A stretch of DNA of 64,000 nt from Chryseobacterium glaciei (GTDB taxonomy: Bacteria > Bacteroidota > Bacteroidia > Flavobacteriales > Weeksellaceae): positions 3,295,001 to 3,359,000 of the forward strand of contig NZ_CP015199.1 in NCBI RefSeq assembly GCF_001648155.1, given 5' to 3'. Below, piece by piece: positions 52,959 through 61,490 of the stretch (its first letter is position 1; each line of letters opens with the position of its first letter). The notes under the pieces were generated by a model. That model did not search any database. It saw nothing but the letters and a program-made list of their open reading frames with translations, and had not been told where the DNA came from. Made by a program: the position numbers and the translations under genes.

Positions 52959-53675
52959 ATGGAAAAACATCAGCAAAACATAGAACTGTATCTGAGTTCC
53001 GGAGGAGATCCGAAACTCGCAGCCAGGTATAAAAGTCCGACCTTGGATAATAGATCCAAATTGAGCTACTTACTTTCTCAGATGAATATCTCTTACGAAA
53101 AAAAAGAAAATATTCATGGACAAACTTTGGACATCGATAGACAAAAAGTAGACAAACCTCAGAAAAAAGTAGATCTACCGGTTCCGGATCCGGTTGAACC
53201 TGATAAGCCTAAATTTTTAGGACTAATCACTCAATATCCGGTTGAGCTTCATTCTACATATCATGATGCTTTTGCGATCTGGCTCAAGCTCTGCAGTCTG
53301 AAAATAAAACTCAATGGCGTGGATCCGGAAGATGAAGCTTCAGCTTACAGTTTTCAAACGAAGATGCTCAGGCATATTCAGAAGTTTGATAAATGTAAAA
53401 GAGTCCTGGATCATTATCTTGAGAATAAAAGGATACTTCCAACTAAAAGCAAAAATGACTATTCCAATATGTCGGTTCTGGAGCTTGACCGGGAGAAAAG
53501 AAACCTTGCCGGTCTTATCTGCAGGAGAAAACAAACCATTGCTAAAATGGAAAGTATGCTTCCTGAAATAACGGCTCCGGACTACAATAGAAAGTTAGCT
53601 GCCATTAATAATAAAATTGAGCAGCTGGAGGTTTTAATTCTAGATCAAGAAAAAATACTGGAATTACTTGTTTGA
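52959..53675 (+). CDS. Phage coiled-coil protein, unknown
   Basis: A 238-aa protein: Pro/Lys-rich linker near 55-85 (KKVDLPVPDPVEPDKPKFLG), then helices with a C-terminal coiled coil (LAAINNKIEQLEVLILDQEK). The ATG directly follows the terminator. No enzyme motif. Confidence 0.65.
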   Translation: MEKHQQNIELYLSSGGDPKLAARYKSPTLDNRSKLSYLLSQMNISYEKKENIHGQTLDIDRQKVDKPQKKVDLPVPDPVEPDKPKFLGLITQYPVELHSTYHDAFAIWLKLCSLKIKLNGVDPEDEASAYSFQTKMLRHIQKFDKCKRVLDHYLENKRILPTKSKNDYSNMSVLELDREKRNLAGLICRRKQTIAKMESMLPEITAPDYNRKLAAINNKIEQLEVLILDQEKILELLV

Positions 53676-53708
53676 TGGTAGAATTTTATTTTATTTGAAA
53701 AAAATATT

Positions 53709-54209
53709 ATGAAACAAATCTTTAAATGTTTTCTAGCATTATCATTTTTACTTTTAACGTTTTCATGTAAAAAGAATCAGCCCAGTCATCAGACTTCCTG
53801 GAATTCTTCAGGAAACAATATGGTCAAAGTTCAGTCGTATGACAATAATGGAAACCTTATTGAGTATTTTATGACCTATTCTCTATTTAATAGTCTTTAT
53901 AACAATGGCGGTTATCGGTCTATAAATAATTATTATTATCACAATAGGCCGGCTTTTGACAGATCATATCGGACGTATAAGAGTCAGTATTCATTTTCGG
54001 AAAACCCGAAACGATACAAAAGCACTTATAAAAAGGCTGCATTAAGAGCAGTTTCCAAAAGTCCTTCACAAGAAAGAACAAAAAGTAAAAGCGGTTTTTT
54101 TTCAAGCTTCAGGAAAAGTTCACCGAGCTATAAAAGTTCATTCAGAAGTAGCAGCACTTCCAGATCATCGAGTAGCTTCAGAAGTTCATCATCAACTAGG
54201 AGAAGATAA
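53709..54209 (+). CDS. Ser/Arg-rich phage-encoded lipoprotein
   Basis: A 166-aa lipoprotein with signal peptide and lipobox (LLTFSC, Cys about residue 20). The mature part has Tyr/Asn-rich repeats (YNNGGYRSINNYYYHNR), and the last 45 residues are almost only Ser, Arg and Lys (KSSFRSSSTSRSSSSFRSSS). A lipoprotein in a phage late region is unusual; it could be a superinfection-exclusion factor expressed from the prophage. Function unproven. Confidence 0.7.
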   Translation: MKQIFKCFLALSFLLLTFSCKKNQPSHQTSWNSSGNNMVKVQSYDNNGNLIEYFMTYSLFNSLYNNGGYRSINNYYYHNRPAFDRSYRTYKSQYSFSENPKRYKSTYKKAALRAVSKSPSQERTKSKSGFFSSFRKSSPSYKSSFRSSSTSRSSSSFRSSSSTRRR

Positions 54210-54218
54210 TTTAATCTG

Positions 54219-54377
54219 ATGAAGAATAAAAAACGGATCCGAAATCGAATAAAATCAATACAGAAAGGGAGAAAGCAGGTTATAGTTATTTTTTCTTCTG
54301 CAGGATTTAAAATGTTTACAACTAAATTTCTAATGGATAAAGCGTTTAAAGCAAGTAACCGTATAAACATGCTTTAA
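54219..54377 (+). CDS. Small basic ORF after the lipoprotein gene
   Basis: A 52-aa frame (MKNKKRIRNRIKSIQKGRKQ, then VIVIFSSAGFKMF) starting 10 bases after the lipoprotein stop. Strongly basic N-terminus and a short hydrophobic centre. Real coding is uncertain. Confidence 0.45.
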   Translation: MKNKKRIRNRIKSIQKGRKQVIVIFSSAGFKMFTTKFLMDKAFKASNRINML

Positions 54378-54426
54378 CCAAATTATACTTTAAATTTTGA
54401 ATTTAATTTTGAAAATAATAAATAAA

Positions 54427-54882
54427 ATGACAGTATTAGATAGTATTAAAGAAAAATTGGCAGCTTTAGAAGCGCAAAAACAGGAAACTTTGAAAGACTT
54501 ACAAAAGGATTTTCCTTTGATTTTCAAACCATTATTTGAGAAATCTGAAAAAATTCAAAGTGTTGGATGGAGGCAATATACCCCATATTTCAACGACGGA
54601 GACGAATGCACCTTCAGTGCAAATACGGATGATCTTATAATCAATGGTGAAGATTCTGGCGATATGGAGGCTGAAAATGATTTCTTCAATAAAGAAATTT
54701 GGGATGGAGGTACAAAATTGAATCCGAATTATATTGAGAGTGAAGGAAATATTATTGAAGAATTTCAGAAAGCATTGTCTGAAATTCCGGAAGAATTCTA
54801 TAAAGAACTGTTTGGTGATCATATTAAAGTAATAATAGAAAGATCCGGTGAAATAAAAACAGAAGAATATAACCACGATTAA
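54427..54882 (+). CDS. Acidic phage protein, unknown
   Basis: About 151 aa (MTVLDSIKEKLAALEAQKQE), very rich in Asp/Glu in the centre (NDGDECTFSANTDDLIINGE). ATG 54427 was preferred; an upstream in-frame ATG exists at 54397. Acidic, DNA-mimic-like composition is possible, but no activity is known. Confidence 0.65.
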   Translation: MTVLDSIKEKLAALEAQKQETLKDLQKDFPLIFKPLFEKSEKIQSVGWRQYTPYFNDGDECTFSANTDDLIINGEDSGDMEAENDFFNKEIWDGGTKLNPNYIESEGNIIEEFQKALSEIPEEFYKELFGDHIKVIIERSGEIKTEEYNHD

Positions 54883-54883
54883 T

Positions 54884-55288
54884 ATGGCTGCACCTCATAT
54901 TCATGCGATTTCTTCTGTTAAAAAATATGGTGGAAAAATGGAGGATTATATTCCTATCCATGCTAAAATGGACTGTAGTAAAGCATATTTCCCAGATAAC
55001 AGGCATAGGGTATTGACACACAATATGTTTTGGGTAAAGGAAGTAATGATTCCTATTTTTGGAGAAGTCATAACAAACTCAGATGGGAAATTAGTAAGTG
55101 TTAAAGATATTTGTGAGCAGCATATACTCGAAGATTTTAGACATAAATTTATTCCTACTCCTCAAGATTATATTGAAAATATGGAATTTTTAGAATGGAT
55201 GCAAAACGGTCGGACGATACCAAATTCAGCAAAACTGTTGTATAAAAGTAATTCTTCGATAACATATAAAAATTCAATAGAAAATTAA
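54884..55288 (+). CDS. Phage protein, DUF6915-like
   Basis: A 134-aa protein beginning MAAPHIHAISSVKKYGGKME with DYIPIHAKMDCSKAYFPDNR and HRVLTH, a pattern I recall from a phage/prophage family labelled DUF6915. It starts one base after the previous stop. Function unknown. Confidence 0.65.
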   Translation: MAAPHIHAISSVKKYGGKMEDYIPIHAKMDCSKAYFPDNRHRVLTHNMFWVKEVMIPIFGEVITNSDGKLVSVKDICEQHILEDFRHKFIPTPQDYIENMEFLEWMQNGRTIPNSAKLLYKSNSSITYKNSIEN

Positions 55289-55295
55289 ATAATAC

Positions 55296-55856
55296 GTGAG
55301 TAATAAAAAAAGTATCAGGAAACTGATCCAGGCGAAATATAAGCCGTCAAGAAAAGTGACTTTCTTTGATCACCATAAATTTGGTTATGAGTTTGGAAAA
55401 GCTGGAGGGAATGCTGCTAAACAATTAAGGCTTATCTCAAAAGCATTTAGTTCAATTATGTATGCTTATAGTGATCTTTATAGACGACATTCAGTTAATT
55501 CTTTAAGAAAGTTTACAGGGAGAGGCCATAGTAATTCTATCAACCTTGGAAGAGAACTCAGTAGTGCAGTAAAGAATTTCCCTAGATCAACAGGTCTCAT
55601 TGTAGGCGAAACCTTTGTACAAATAAAATCCAGAAAATTACCATCAACAAAAGAAGGAATGGAGATGTTTGGTCTATATGAAGGTGTTGATTATGTAGTA
55701 GGTAAATGTGGTAAAGAACTAGGATTTGAAATGCCTTTTCAGCTTCCAAATTCATGGCAAAACGTAATTCATTTCAGGAATGGTACAATTGCAGTAATGG
55801 TGACATTAGATAATCTGAATTCTAGGCGTGGATTGAGATCAGATTTTATTTTATAA
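55296..55856 (+). CDS. Chimeric protein with partial terminase ATPase copy
   Basis: A 186-aa protein (GTG start). Residues 1 to about 90 (VTFFDHHKFGYEFGKAGGNA, HSVNSLRKFTGRGHSNSINL) are not terminase. From about residue 92 it matches the large terminase at 56541 with 77 of 85 residues identical (STGLIVGETFVQIKSR...). The match begins at a shared 9-mer TGCAGTAAA (55565 and 56708), after the Walker A motif, and ends before the Walker B-like VIGDEA. So the ATP site is missing. Possible relic of a recombined terminase or a modulator of packaging. Confidence 0.8.
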   Translation: MSNKKSIRKLIQAKYKPSRKVTFFDHHKFGYEFGKAGGNAAKQLRLISKAFSSIMYAYSDLYRRHSVNSLRKFTGRGHSNSINLGRELSSAVKNFPRSTGLIVGETFVQIKSRKLPSTKEGMEMFGLYEGVDYVVGKCGKELGFEMPFQLPNSWQNVIHFRNGTIAVMVTLDNLNSRRGLRSDFIL

Positions 55857-55901
55857 CACTCGGCTGACGCAAGATTAAATTTCAATTATTTACAGCTCAA
55901 G

Positions 55902-55926
55902 GCCTGACAGATGTCAGGCTTTTTTA
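55902..55926 (+). terminator. Rho-independent terminator
   Basis: GCCTGACA-ga-TGTCAGGC followed by TTTTTT, between the chimeric gene and terminase small subunit. Confidence 0.85.
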
Positions 55927-55966
55927 TGTCCTTTTATAGCGGTATCCATGACAATATTTTCGCTAC

Positions 55967-56551
55967 ATGGATATTGTAAAATTCACTAAAGACAGCATTT
56001 TTCAAAAGATAAAGGCTTGGTATATTGATGAGAGTTCGGTTACTCTCAGTGAAAAAGACCTTAAACGTAAAGATAGGATTTCACATGCCTGGAGTCTAAG
56101 AAAGAATAATAAATATTCTCCAAGTCAGGTTATCCAAATAGTAGTAAGAGATCACAACGTATCTGAATCTACTGCTTACAGAGATTATTCGATGGCCATG
56201 AATATTTTCGGTGATCTTGACCAGGTGAATGTTGCAGCTGAGCGACTGATCCTCGCTGAGAGCTACTGGAATCTGTACCAGATGTCTCTTAAAAAAGGTA
56301 ATGAAGAAACCGCCCGAAAATGCCTTGATTCCTATAAATCCCTATTCAACTTTGCTGATACTGAGCAAAAAATTGATCCTAAGAAACTCGAAGCTTCAGT
56401 TTATAAATTGAACCTTCCAAGAGGTGCAAAAAATATGTTGGAGGCTATGTTCCAAACCGGTGTTGCTGATTTCAACAATATTACAGCACAGGATGTCAGC
56501 TGGAAAGAGGTGGATAATAATGAAGAAGATACAGAAGACGATGGCGACTAA
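55967..56551 (+). CDS. Terminase small subunit
   Basis: A 194-aa protein with a HTH-like N-terminal half (KYSPSQVIQIVVRDHNVSES) and an acidic C-terminal tail, overlapping the large terminase start by 11 bp. Position and size make it the DNA-recognising small terminase subunit. Confidence 0.8.
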   Translation: MDIVKFTKDSIFQKIKAWYIDESSVTLSEKDLKRKDRISHAWSLRKNNKYSPSQVIQIVVRDHNVSESTAYRDYSMAMNIFGDLDQVNVAAERLILAESYWNLYQMSLKKGNEETARKCLDSYKSLFNFADTEQKIDPKKLEASVYKLNLPRGAKNMLEAMFQTGVADFNNITAQDVSWKEVDNNEEDTEDDGD

Positions 56552-58106
56552 TTTTTCACAATATAATATGCCTATCCGGGAGGTAACGCTGAACTGGATG
56601 CAGGCTTCTGTAGAGCTGGCAATTAATACCTACAAGATTAAGAATATTACCGTGAAGGCTGCGAGGGGTTCCGGTAAATCTACGATCCTGGGGGGTGCAA
56701 TCCGTACTGCAGTAAAAGAGATGCCACGATCCACTGGTGTAATTGTAGGCGAAACATTCGTACAGATCAAATCCAGAACGCTGCCATCGACCAAAGAAGG
56801 AATGGAGATGTTCGGTCTGTATGAAGGCCTTGATTATGTAGTCGGCAAGTGTGGAAAGGAATTAGGATTTGAGATGCCGTTCCAAGCTCCAGATTCCTGG
56901 CAAAACGTGATCCACTTCAGAAATGGTACAATTGCAGTTATGGTGTCGCTTGACAATCCAAACTCCGGGCGTGGTTTGAATGCCTATTGGGTGATCGGTG
57001 ATGAAGCTGCACTATTGACTTATGAGAGGCTTTATAATAACGTAATTACTACCAACAGGGCTAAGAAGGCGATATTTAAGAATAAGCCAATGCTCCATTC
57101 CCAGATATTTGTTACATCGGTACCGATGACCAAGAAGGGTGACTGGATCCATCACCGGGAGAAGCTGGCCCTCGAAGAAGTTAGAAATAGAGTTCCTTTA
57201 CATCTCAGAAAGCATCTATTTATTAAGGCTAATGCATTCATAAATGCCCATAACCTGAAGGATGGATGGATAGAAGATATGGAGAAAGAAGCTCTATCCA
57301 AGACTTTATTCAACGCTGAGATCATGAACATAGATCCTATTGGAGTACAGGACGGTTTCTATGCTCAGCTAAAGCCAAAGAAGCATTACTACAAGGATAA
57401 GGATAATGAATACCTTATTGACGTCGGTATAGCCGGCGAGTTTAAGCCAAGCTGTAAGTATGACCAGGATCTCGTCCGTAATGTTCCCCTGCAGATGAAT
57501 CTTGACTTTGGTGGTAAAATTAACTGTTTAACAATCTCTCAGTATCTGAAGACTCAGCATAGGGTCAATTTTATCAAGGAATTCTTCAGGAAGAATCCTG
57601 ATATCCTGGATGAATTGATCGATGACTTCATTGAGTATTATGAGCCACATAAAGCGAGCTGTAATGAGGTCCACCTGTACTATGACCGGTATGGTAGCAA
57701 GAAAGAAGCTAACAGTAAGACCACCCTGGCTGAAGATGTAATCAACAGATTAAGAAGGGCCGGTTGGAAGGTTATTGATAAGACCCCTAAAACGAATAAC
57801 CCGCCTCATGCAGCTAAATATACGCTTCTTAACTATATACTATCGGAATCCGATGTTCGTCTTCCTATCGTAAGGATTAATGAAGACAACTGTCCTAACC
57901 TTATCATATCGATGGAGAATGCACCACTGAAAGGTAATGATGCATTCGAGAAAGACAAGTCCTCAGAGCGAAGCACCATCATACTCCAGGAGCATGCCAC
58001 TCACTTCAGTGATACACTTGACTACAACCTATATTGGCAGTTCTGGCACTTGGCTGACAACTACTACAAGTCCTCATTCCCCGTATCGAACCTACTCATC
58101 CCTTAA
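56541..58106 (+). CDS. Terminase large subunit
   Basis: About 521 aa motor for DNA packaging. Walker A is RGSGKST (42-48), Walker B-like VIGDEA (151-156), and the nuclease part begins at MNLDFGGKIN with DRYGSKKEANSK further on. ATG 56541 (MATNFSQYNM) was preferred over the open frame upstream, which overlaps the small subunit. Codons are more GC-rich than in neighbouring genes, suggesting recent acquisition of this module. Confidence 0.92.
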   Translation: MATNFSQYNMPIREVTLNWMQASVELAINTYKIKNITVKAARGSGKSTILGGAIRTAVKEMPRSTGVIVGETFVQIKSRTLPSTKEGMEMFGLYEGLDYVVGKCGKELGFEMPFQAPDSWQNVIHFRNGTIAVMVSLDNPNSGRGLNAYWVIGDEAALLTYERLYNNVITTNRAKKAIFKNKPMLHSQIFVTSVPMTKKGDWIHHREKLALEEVRNRVPLHLRKHLFIKANAFINAHNLKDGWIEDMEKEALSKTLFNAEIMNIDPIGVQDGFYAQLKPKKHYYKDKDNEYLIDVGIAGEFKPSCKYDQDLVRNVPLQMNLDFGGKINCLTISQYLKTQHRVNFIKEFFRKNPDILDELIDDFIEYYEPHKASCNEVHLYYDRYGSKKEANSKTTLAEDVINRLRRAGWKVIDKTPKTNNPPHAAKYTLLNYILSESDVRLPIVRINEDNCPNLIISMENAPLKGNDAFEKDKSSERSTIILQEHATHFSDTLDYNLYWQFWHLADNYYKSSFPVSNLLIP

Positions 58107-58107
58107 G

Positions 58108-58132
58108 AACCTGCCTAGAGCAGGTTTTTTTT
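58108..58132 (+). terminator. Rho-independent terminator
   Basis: AACCTGC-ctaga-GCAGGTT followed by T-run after the terminase gene. A further hairpin, GAGGGGG-tag-CCCCCTC, lies at 58179-58195. Confidence 0.88.
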
Positions 58133-58405
58133 ACGGGAATACGTAAAATGCCCCAAAAACGCCATTTTATGCGGTTTTGAGGGGGTAGCCCCCTCATATA
58201 TCGTGAAATTCGAAAACTGCAATCGTAGGGAGGTATAAGGCGGCTGTGTGCCTCAAAGCCACATTTTGAGAATAAATATTGTTTTCCGGGAACTAAAATT
58301 TTGAGAATCAAAATTTTATAAAAAAAAACGTGAGAAAAGGGGGTGTTTTTTGACAAAAATAAATGTGTCCTTTACTCTGAATGGTGTCAGCTTCATATTC
58401 GCACC

Positions 58406-58726
58406 ATGCAAAAGACAATGTTTTTGAGAGAAGTTCTCACGGAAATGAAAAAGCTGGATGAGAATAAAAATCCGGTTCCTTTTTCTATTACCGTAAGAAC
58501 CTACAATCAACAAAACAAAGTAGGTGGCCGGTTGGTTACCTGGGACAATGCTACACTCATGCAACCTCCTAAAACACCGGGAAAAATCAGGTTATCTCAG
58601 AAAATAGATTTTAAAAATCCAAATCATTTTAAAAATCATACCAGGAACCTGAAGACAAACCTGGGGAAAAAGAAAATCAACATTCTGTTTATAACCATGT
58701 TTAACGGATATGAGGTCATTCTGTAA
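58406..58726 (+). CDS. Small phage protein, unknown
   Basis: About 106 aa (MQKTMFLREVLTEMKKLDEN, FSITVRTYNQQNKVGGRL). ATG 58406 was chosen; the frame is open to 58343. It is basic and beta-rich. No family recognised. Confidence 0.6.
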   Translation: MQKTMFLREVLTEMKKLDENKNPVPFSITVRTYNQQNKVGGRLVTWDNATLMQPPKTPGKIRLSQKIDFKNPNHFKNHTRNLKTNLGKKKINILFITMFNGYEVIL

Positions 58727-58756
58727 GCTTAATTATTAACTAAATACATTTTTATT

Positions 58757-58990
58757 ATGAGTAACGTACTATCAATCGGAGAAAGAAGAATGAGAATAGA
58801 CTTTAAAGAGCCTGAACCGGGAAATGTTTATGCTTTGAAAGCAAAGACTGCAGAAGCAATCAATCTTCTGGAAGATTATAAACTCGATCCGCGCAATGAA
58901 GTCGATGGAGAAACTGCAAGGCTGATCGCTACATCTCAAACGAATATTGAAGGTGCAGCTTTATGGGCCGTTAAAGCCGTCACAAAATAA
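58757..58990 (+). CDS. Acb2-like cyclic-nucleotide sponge candidate
   Basis: A 77-aa protein. Residues about 27-77 form a helical hairpin (LKAKTAEAINLLEDYKLD, then RLIATSQTNIEGAALWAVKA). The spacing and the R-x-I-A-x-x-(T/S)...(A/G)-x-(L/M)-x-(A)-(V/L)-x-A pattern resemble Acb2 (Tad1-like hairpin family), phage proteins that bind CBASS cyclic-nucleotide signals. This is a pattern match from memory, not a search. Confidence 0.55.
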   Translation: MSNVLSIGERRMRIDFKEPEPGNVYALKAKTAEAINLLEDYKLDPRNEVDGETARLIATSQTNIEGAALWAVKAVTK

Positions 58991-58991
58991 A

Positions 58992-59198
58992 ATGAAATGG
59001 AAAATCGACCGGACTGAAACCTATTGGTATCAGTCCGGCAGAGACTCCAGGACTTATGTAAAAATTACTTATTGGTATCAAACCGATAGCTGTTTGACAA
59101 AGCAAATAAAGATCAGCTACACGGCTTCTGATGAAGAAAACTTACCGGACTGGACTTTATATGCTCAAAAACGAAATACAAGTTTAGAAAATCACTAA
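58992..59198 (+). CDS. Small phage protein, unknown
   Basis: A 68-aa protein starting MKWKIDRTETYWYQSGRDSR, rich in Tyr/Trp. Its stop overlaps the portal start (TAATG). The frame is open upstream within the preceding gene, but ATG 58992 follows that gene's stop closely. Unknown. Confidence 0.6.
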   Translation: MKWKIDRTETYWYQSGRDSRTYVKITYWYQTDSCLTKQIKISYTASDEENLPDWTLYAQKRNTSLENH

Positions 59199-60529
59199 TG
59201 AAAATTTCAGAAGATATTTATGCCATTGGTGGCAAAAACAATGGAGCTGTACTCGCATTCAATGCAGTAAAAGACCCCATGCATTCTACTTTTAAAACTA
59301 AGAATACTGATACTTTAATCTCCGGAAAATGGCTTCCTTGGGGCGATGATAACTTGTATCCTATAACATTTGAAGCAAAATTAAAGAAAACAGGAGTTGC
59401 TATTGGAGGTCTTGAAGTTTTAACAGCTGCTCATTTTGGAACCGGCTTCCAACTTTATCAAGGTGTAGAAACGGAAGAAGCGATTACTTTTAAAGAACGT
59501 CTAGCTTCTTCATTCCCGGAAATAAATGATTTTTTTACCCGGACCAAATTTAATATTACGATATCTGAAATTATCCTGGATTATGAAACCTGGAGGATCG
59601 CATTCCCGGAATATTTACTTTCTCCAAACGGAGATAAGGTTATATCAATAAGAAGGCTTAAAGCTGCTGATTGTCGTTTCGAAGTTCCGGACAATACCGG
59701 GATCATTAATAATATCGGGGTCAATACGGACTGGGTTAATTATGAAGAGGCAAATACGGTTCCTATCCGTTGCTTTGCTGCGAATATTCCTATTGATGAA
59801 ATTAAAGAATATTGCAGGCAAAAAGGAATTAGGAAATTTACAATTCCGGTTATAGATACTCTATTGGTTGAGAAAACCTATCCTTCCGTTGGATGGCATT
59901 CTTCTTTTAAAAACGGGTGGGTTGACGTTGTCTTATCTCTTCCTGAGTTTAAAAAACAAATGTTCAATCAGCAGCTGAATGTAAAATATGTAATTCATAT
60001 AGCCGACGATTATTTTGCTCACATCTATGGGACTGCCTGGGATAGTTTCAGTGATCAGGAAAAGCAGAAAAAAAGAACTGATCTTGTTGATCTTATCGAT
60101 AATGAGCTGCGTGGTAATAAAGGGGCCGGTAAATCTATCATTTCGCCTTACTTCAGGGATAGAGATTCCGGAGAGATAATCAAGGGAGTTCAGATAGATA
60201 CGATTACACAGCCACAATCAAGTGGCGAATTCTTATTGGATGGCTCCGCTGCCAATTATGAGATATTGACTCCGATGGGGATTGATCCTTGTCTAATCAA
60301 TGGCGGAGCTTTCGGAGGTAAGTCGCTCAGCGGTTCCGGATCCGATAAGCGTGAAGCTTGGACAATTCTTTGTGCCAAATTTCCAATAAAGCAGATTCGC
60401 ACACTGCAGATATTTGAGAACATAAAGTATTGGAATACCTGGGATCCGACCTTATTCGGAAAGTTTCCAAATACCAATCTCACGACTTTGGATAAAAATC
60501 CTAACGGACAGACTAAAATCGTTAATTAA
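59198..60529 (+). CDS. Portal protein
   Basis: A 443-aa protein. WLPWGDDNLYPITFEAKLKK, LQGVETEEAITFKER-like helices and WDSFSDQEKQKKRTDLVDLI with IQIDTITQPQSSGEF-type segments are consistent with a phage portal; length and place between terminase and connector genes agree. Assignment by position and general pattern. Confidence 0.75.
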   Translation: MKISEDIYAIGGKNNGAVLAFNAVKDPMHSTFKTKNTDTLISGKWLPWGDDNLYPITFEAKLKKTGVAIGGLEVLTAAHFGTGFQLYQGVETEEAITFKERLASSFPEINDFFTRTKFNITISEIILDYETWRIAFPEYLLSPNGDKVISIRRLKAADCRFEVPDNTGIINNIGVNTDWVNYEEANTVPIRCFAANIPIDEIKEYCRQKGIRKFTIPVIDTLLVEKTYPSVGWHSSFKNGWVDVVLSLPEFKKQMFNQQLNVKYVIHIADDYFAHIYGTAWDSFSDQEKQKKRTDLVDLIDNELRGNKGAGKSIISPYFRDRDSGEIIKGVQIDTITQPQSSGEFLLDGSAANYEILTPMGIDPCLINGGAFGGKSLSGSGSDKREAWTILCAKFPIKQIRTLQIFENIKYWNTWDPTLFGKFPNTNLTTLDKNPNGQTKIVN

Positions 60530-60531
60530 AG

Positions 60532-60559
60532 TTACACAAAAAAGGGTAAAAAAAATGGA
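60532..60559 (+). repeat. 28-nt exact leader repeat, copy 2
   Basis: Exact copy of 48419-48446, covering the start codon of the gene at 60555. Confidence 0.75.
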
Positions 60560-61445
60560 GTATTATATTACTAAAGAACAACTTGAAGAATATCTGATTT
60601 TACCGAAAACTTTCGATTGGGAGTTAGTAGATCAGGAACTTGGTTTTGGAAAAATATTTGAAATTATTCCTGTAGAAATTTATCTGCAGATAAAAACTTC
60701 AATTGATATTAAGCAAAAAGAAATTTTCAGACTACTTACGAAAGCAGCTGTTCATTATTCTTTTGTGCTTTCAATCCCGAAAATTAAAGTTCACATCAAT
60801 AATATTGGAATCAGCAACTTTGATGATCCAAAATTAAAACCGGCTCCGTGGTGGGATGTTCGTGATCTGGGACTTTCGCTACTGAAATTTGCAGATAAGC
60901 TTTTTTCTGAATCCCTGGATAAAATTTCTGAAGTGCCAGCTTTAAAATCACAAGTTCCATTTTTTCAGAAAGTATCAGAATATATTTCTACTCCTTCAGA
61001 ATTTGAAAATATTTATTCAATCAATTATTCTCCGGAGGTTTTCTTAATGCTTCAGAGATTTTTAAAACAGGCTCTGATGCTCAAGGTTTACGAGAACATA
61101 AAGCCTGAGTGTGTGGATCAGATAAAAGCCAATCCTGAGTTGTACGAGTTTTTTAAGGATGCAATTGTTTTTTATTCTCTTTATTATGCAAGCCTGCTGC
61201 CTTCTTTTGTTTTCCTGCAGAATGCTGTAGTGATTCAATATGAAGAGCTGCCTTGGCAAAAGTCTCAGGTTTTATCTCCTGACGCAAAAATGATGTCCGG
61301 AAAGAATTTTTTAAAACTTGCAAATGAAAGTTTAAAAGTGATCAGCGATTACATGAAGTCACATTCTTCAGAGTTTCCATGCTACACAGGTCCGGAACCT
61401 GATCGCCTTATGCAAGCTCGCGATTCAGGAATTTATCTTACTTAA
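60555..61445 (+). CDS. Head-tail connector-like protein (DUF6712-like)
   Basis: A 296-aa helical protein (MEYYITKEQLEEYLILPKTF, DRLMQARDSGIYL). It lies after the portal, where connectors or adaptor proteins are found, and its start resembles DUF6712 proteins. Translation starts in a leader identical to that of the gene at 48442. Confidence 0.6.
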   Translation: MEYYITKEQLEEYLILPKTFDWELVDQELGFGKIFEIIPVEIYLQIKTSIDIKQKEIFRLLTKAAVHYSFVLSIPKIKVHINNIGISNFDDPKLKPAPWWDVRDLGLSLLKFADKLFSESLDKISEVPALKSQVPFFQKVSEYISTPSEFENIYSINYSPEVFLMLQRFLKQALMLKVYENIKPECVDQIKANPELYEFFKDAIVFYSLYYASLLPSFVFLQNAVVIQYEELPWQKSQVLSPDAKMMSGKNFLKLANESLKVISDYMKSHSSEFPCYTGPEPDRLMQARDSGIYLT

Positions 61446-61490
61446 CTGTCCTTTCAAACCGATACTCTTATCGGTTTTTTTGTTGCTGTA

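Noticed and set aside
54128..54370. Leftward 80-aa ORF over the end of the lipoprotein gene.
   Set aside because: It is Leu-rich only because it is the reverse of a Ser/Arg repeat; the plus-strand genes are better supported.
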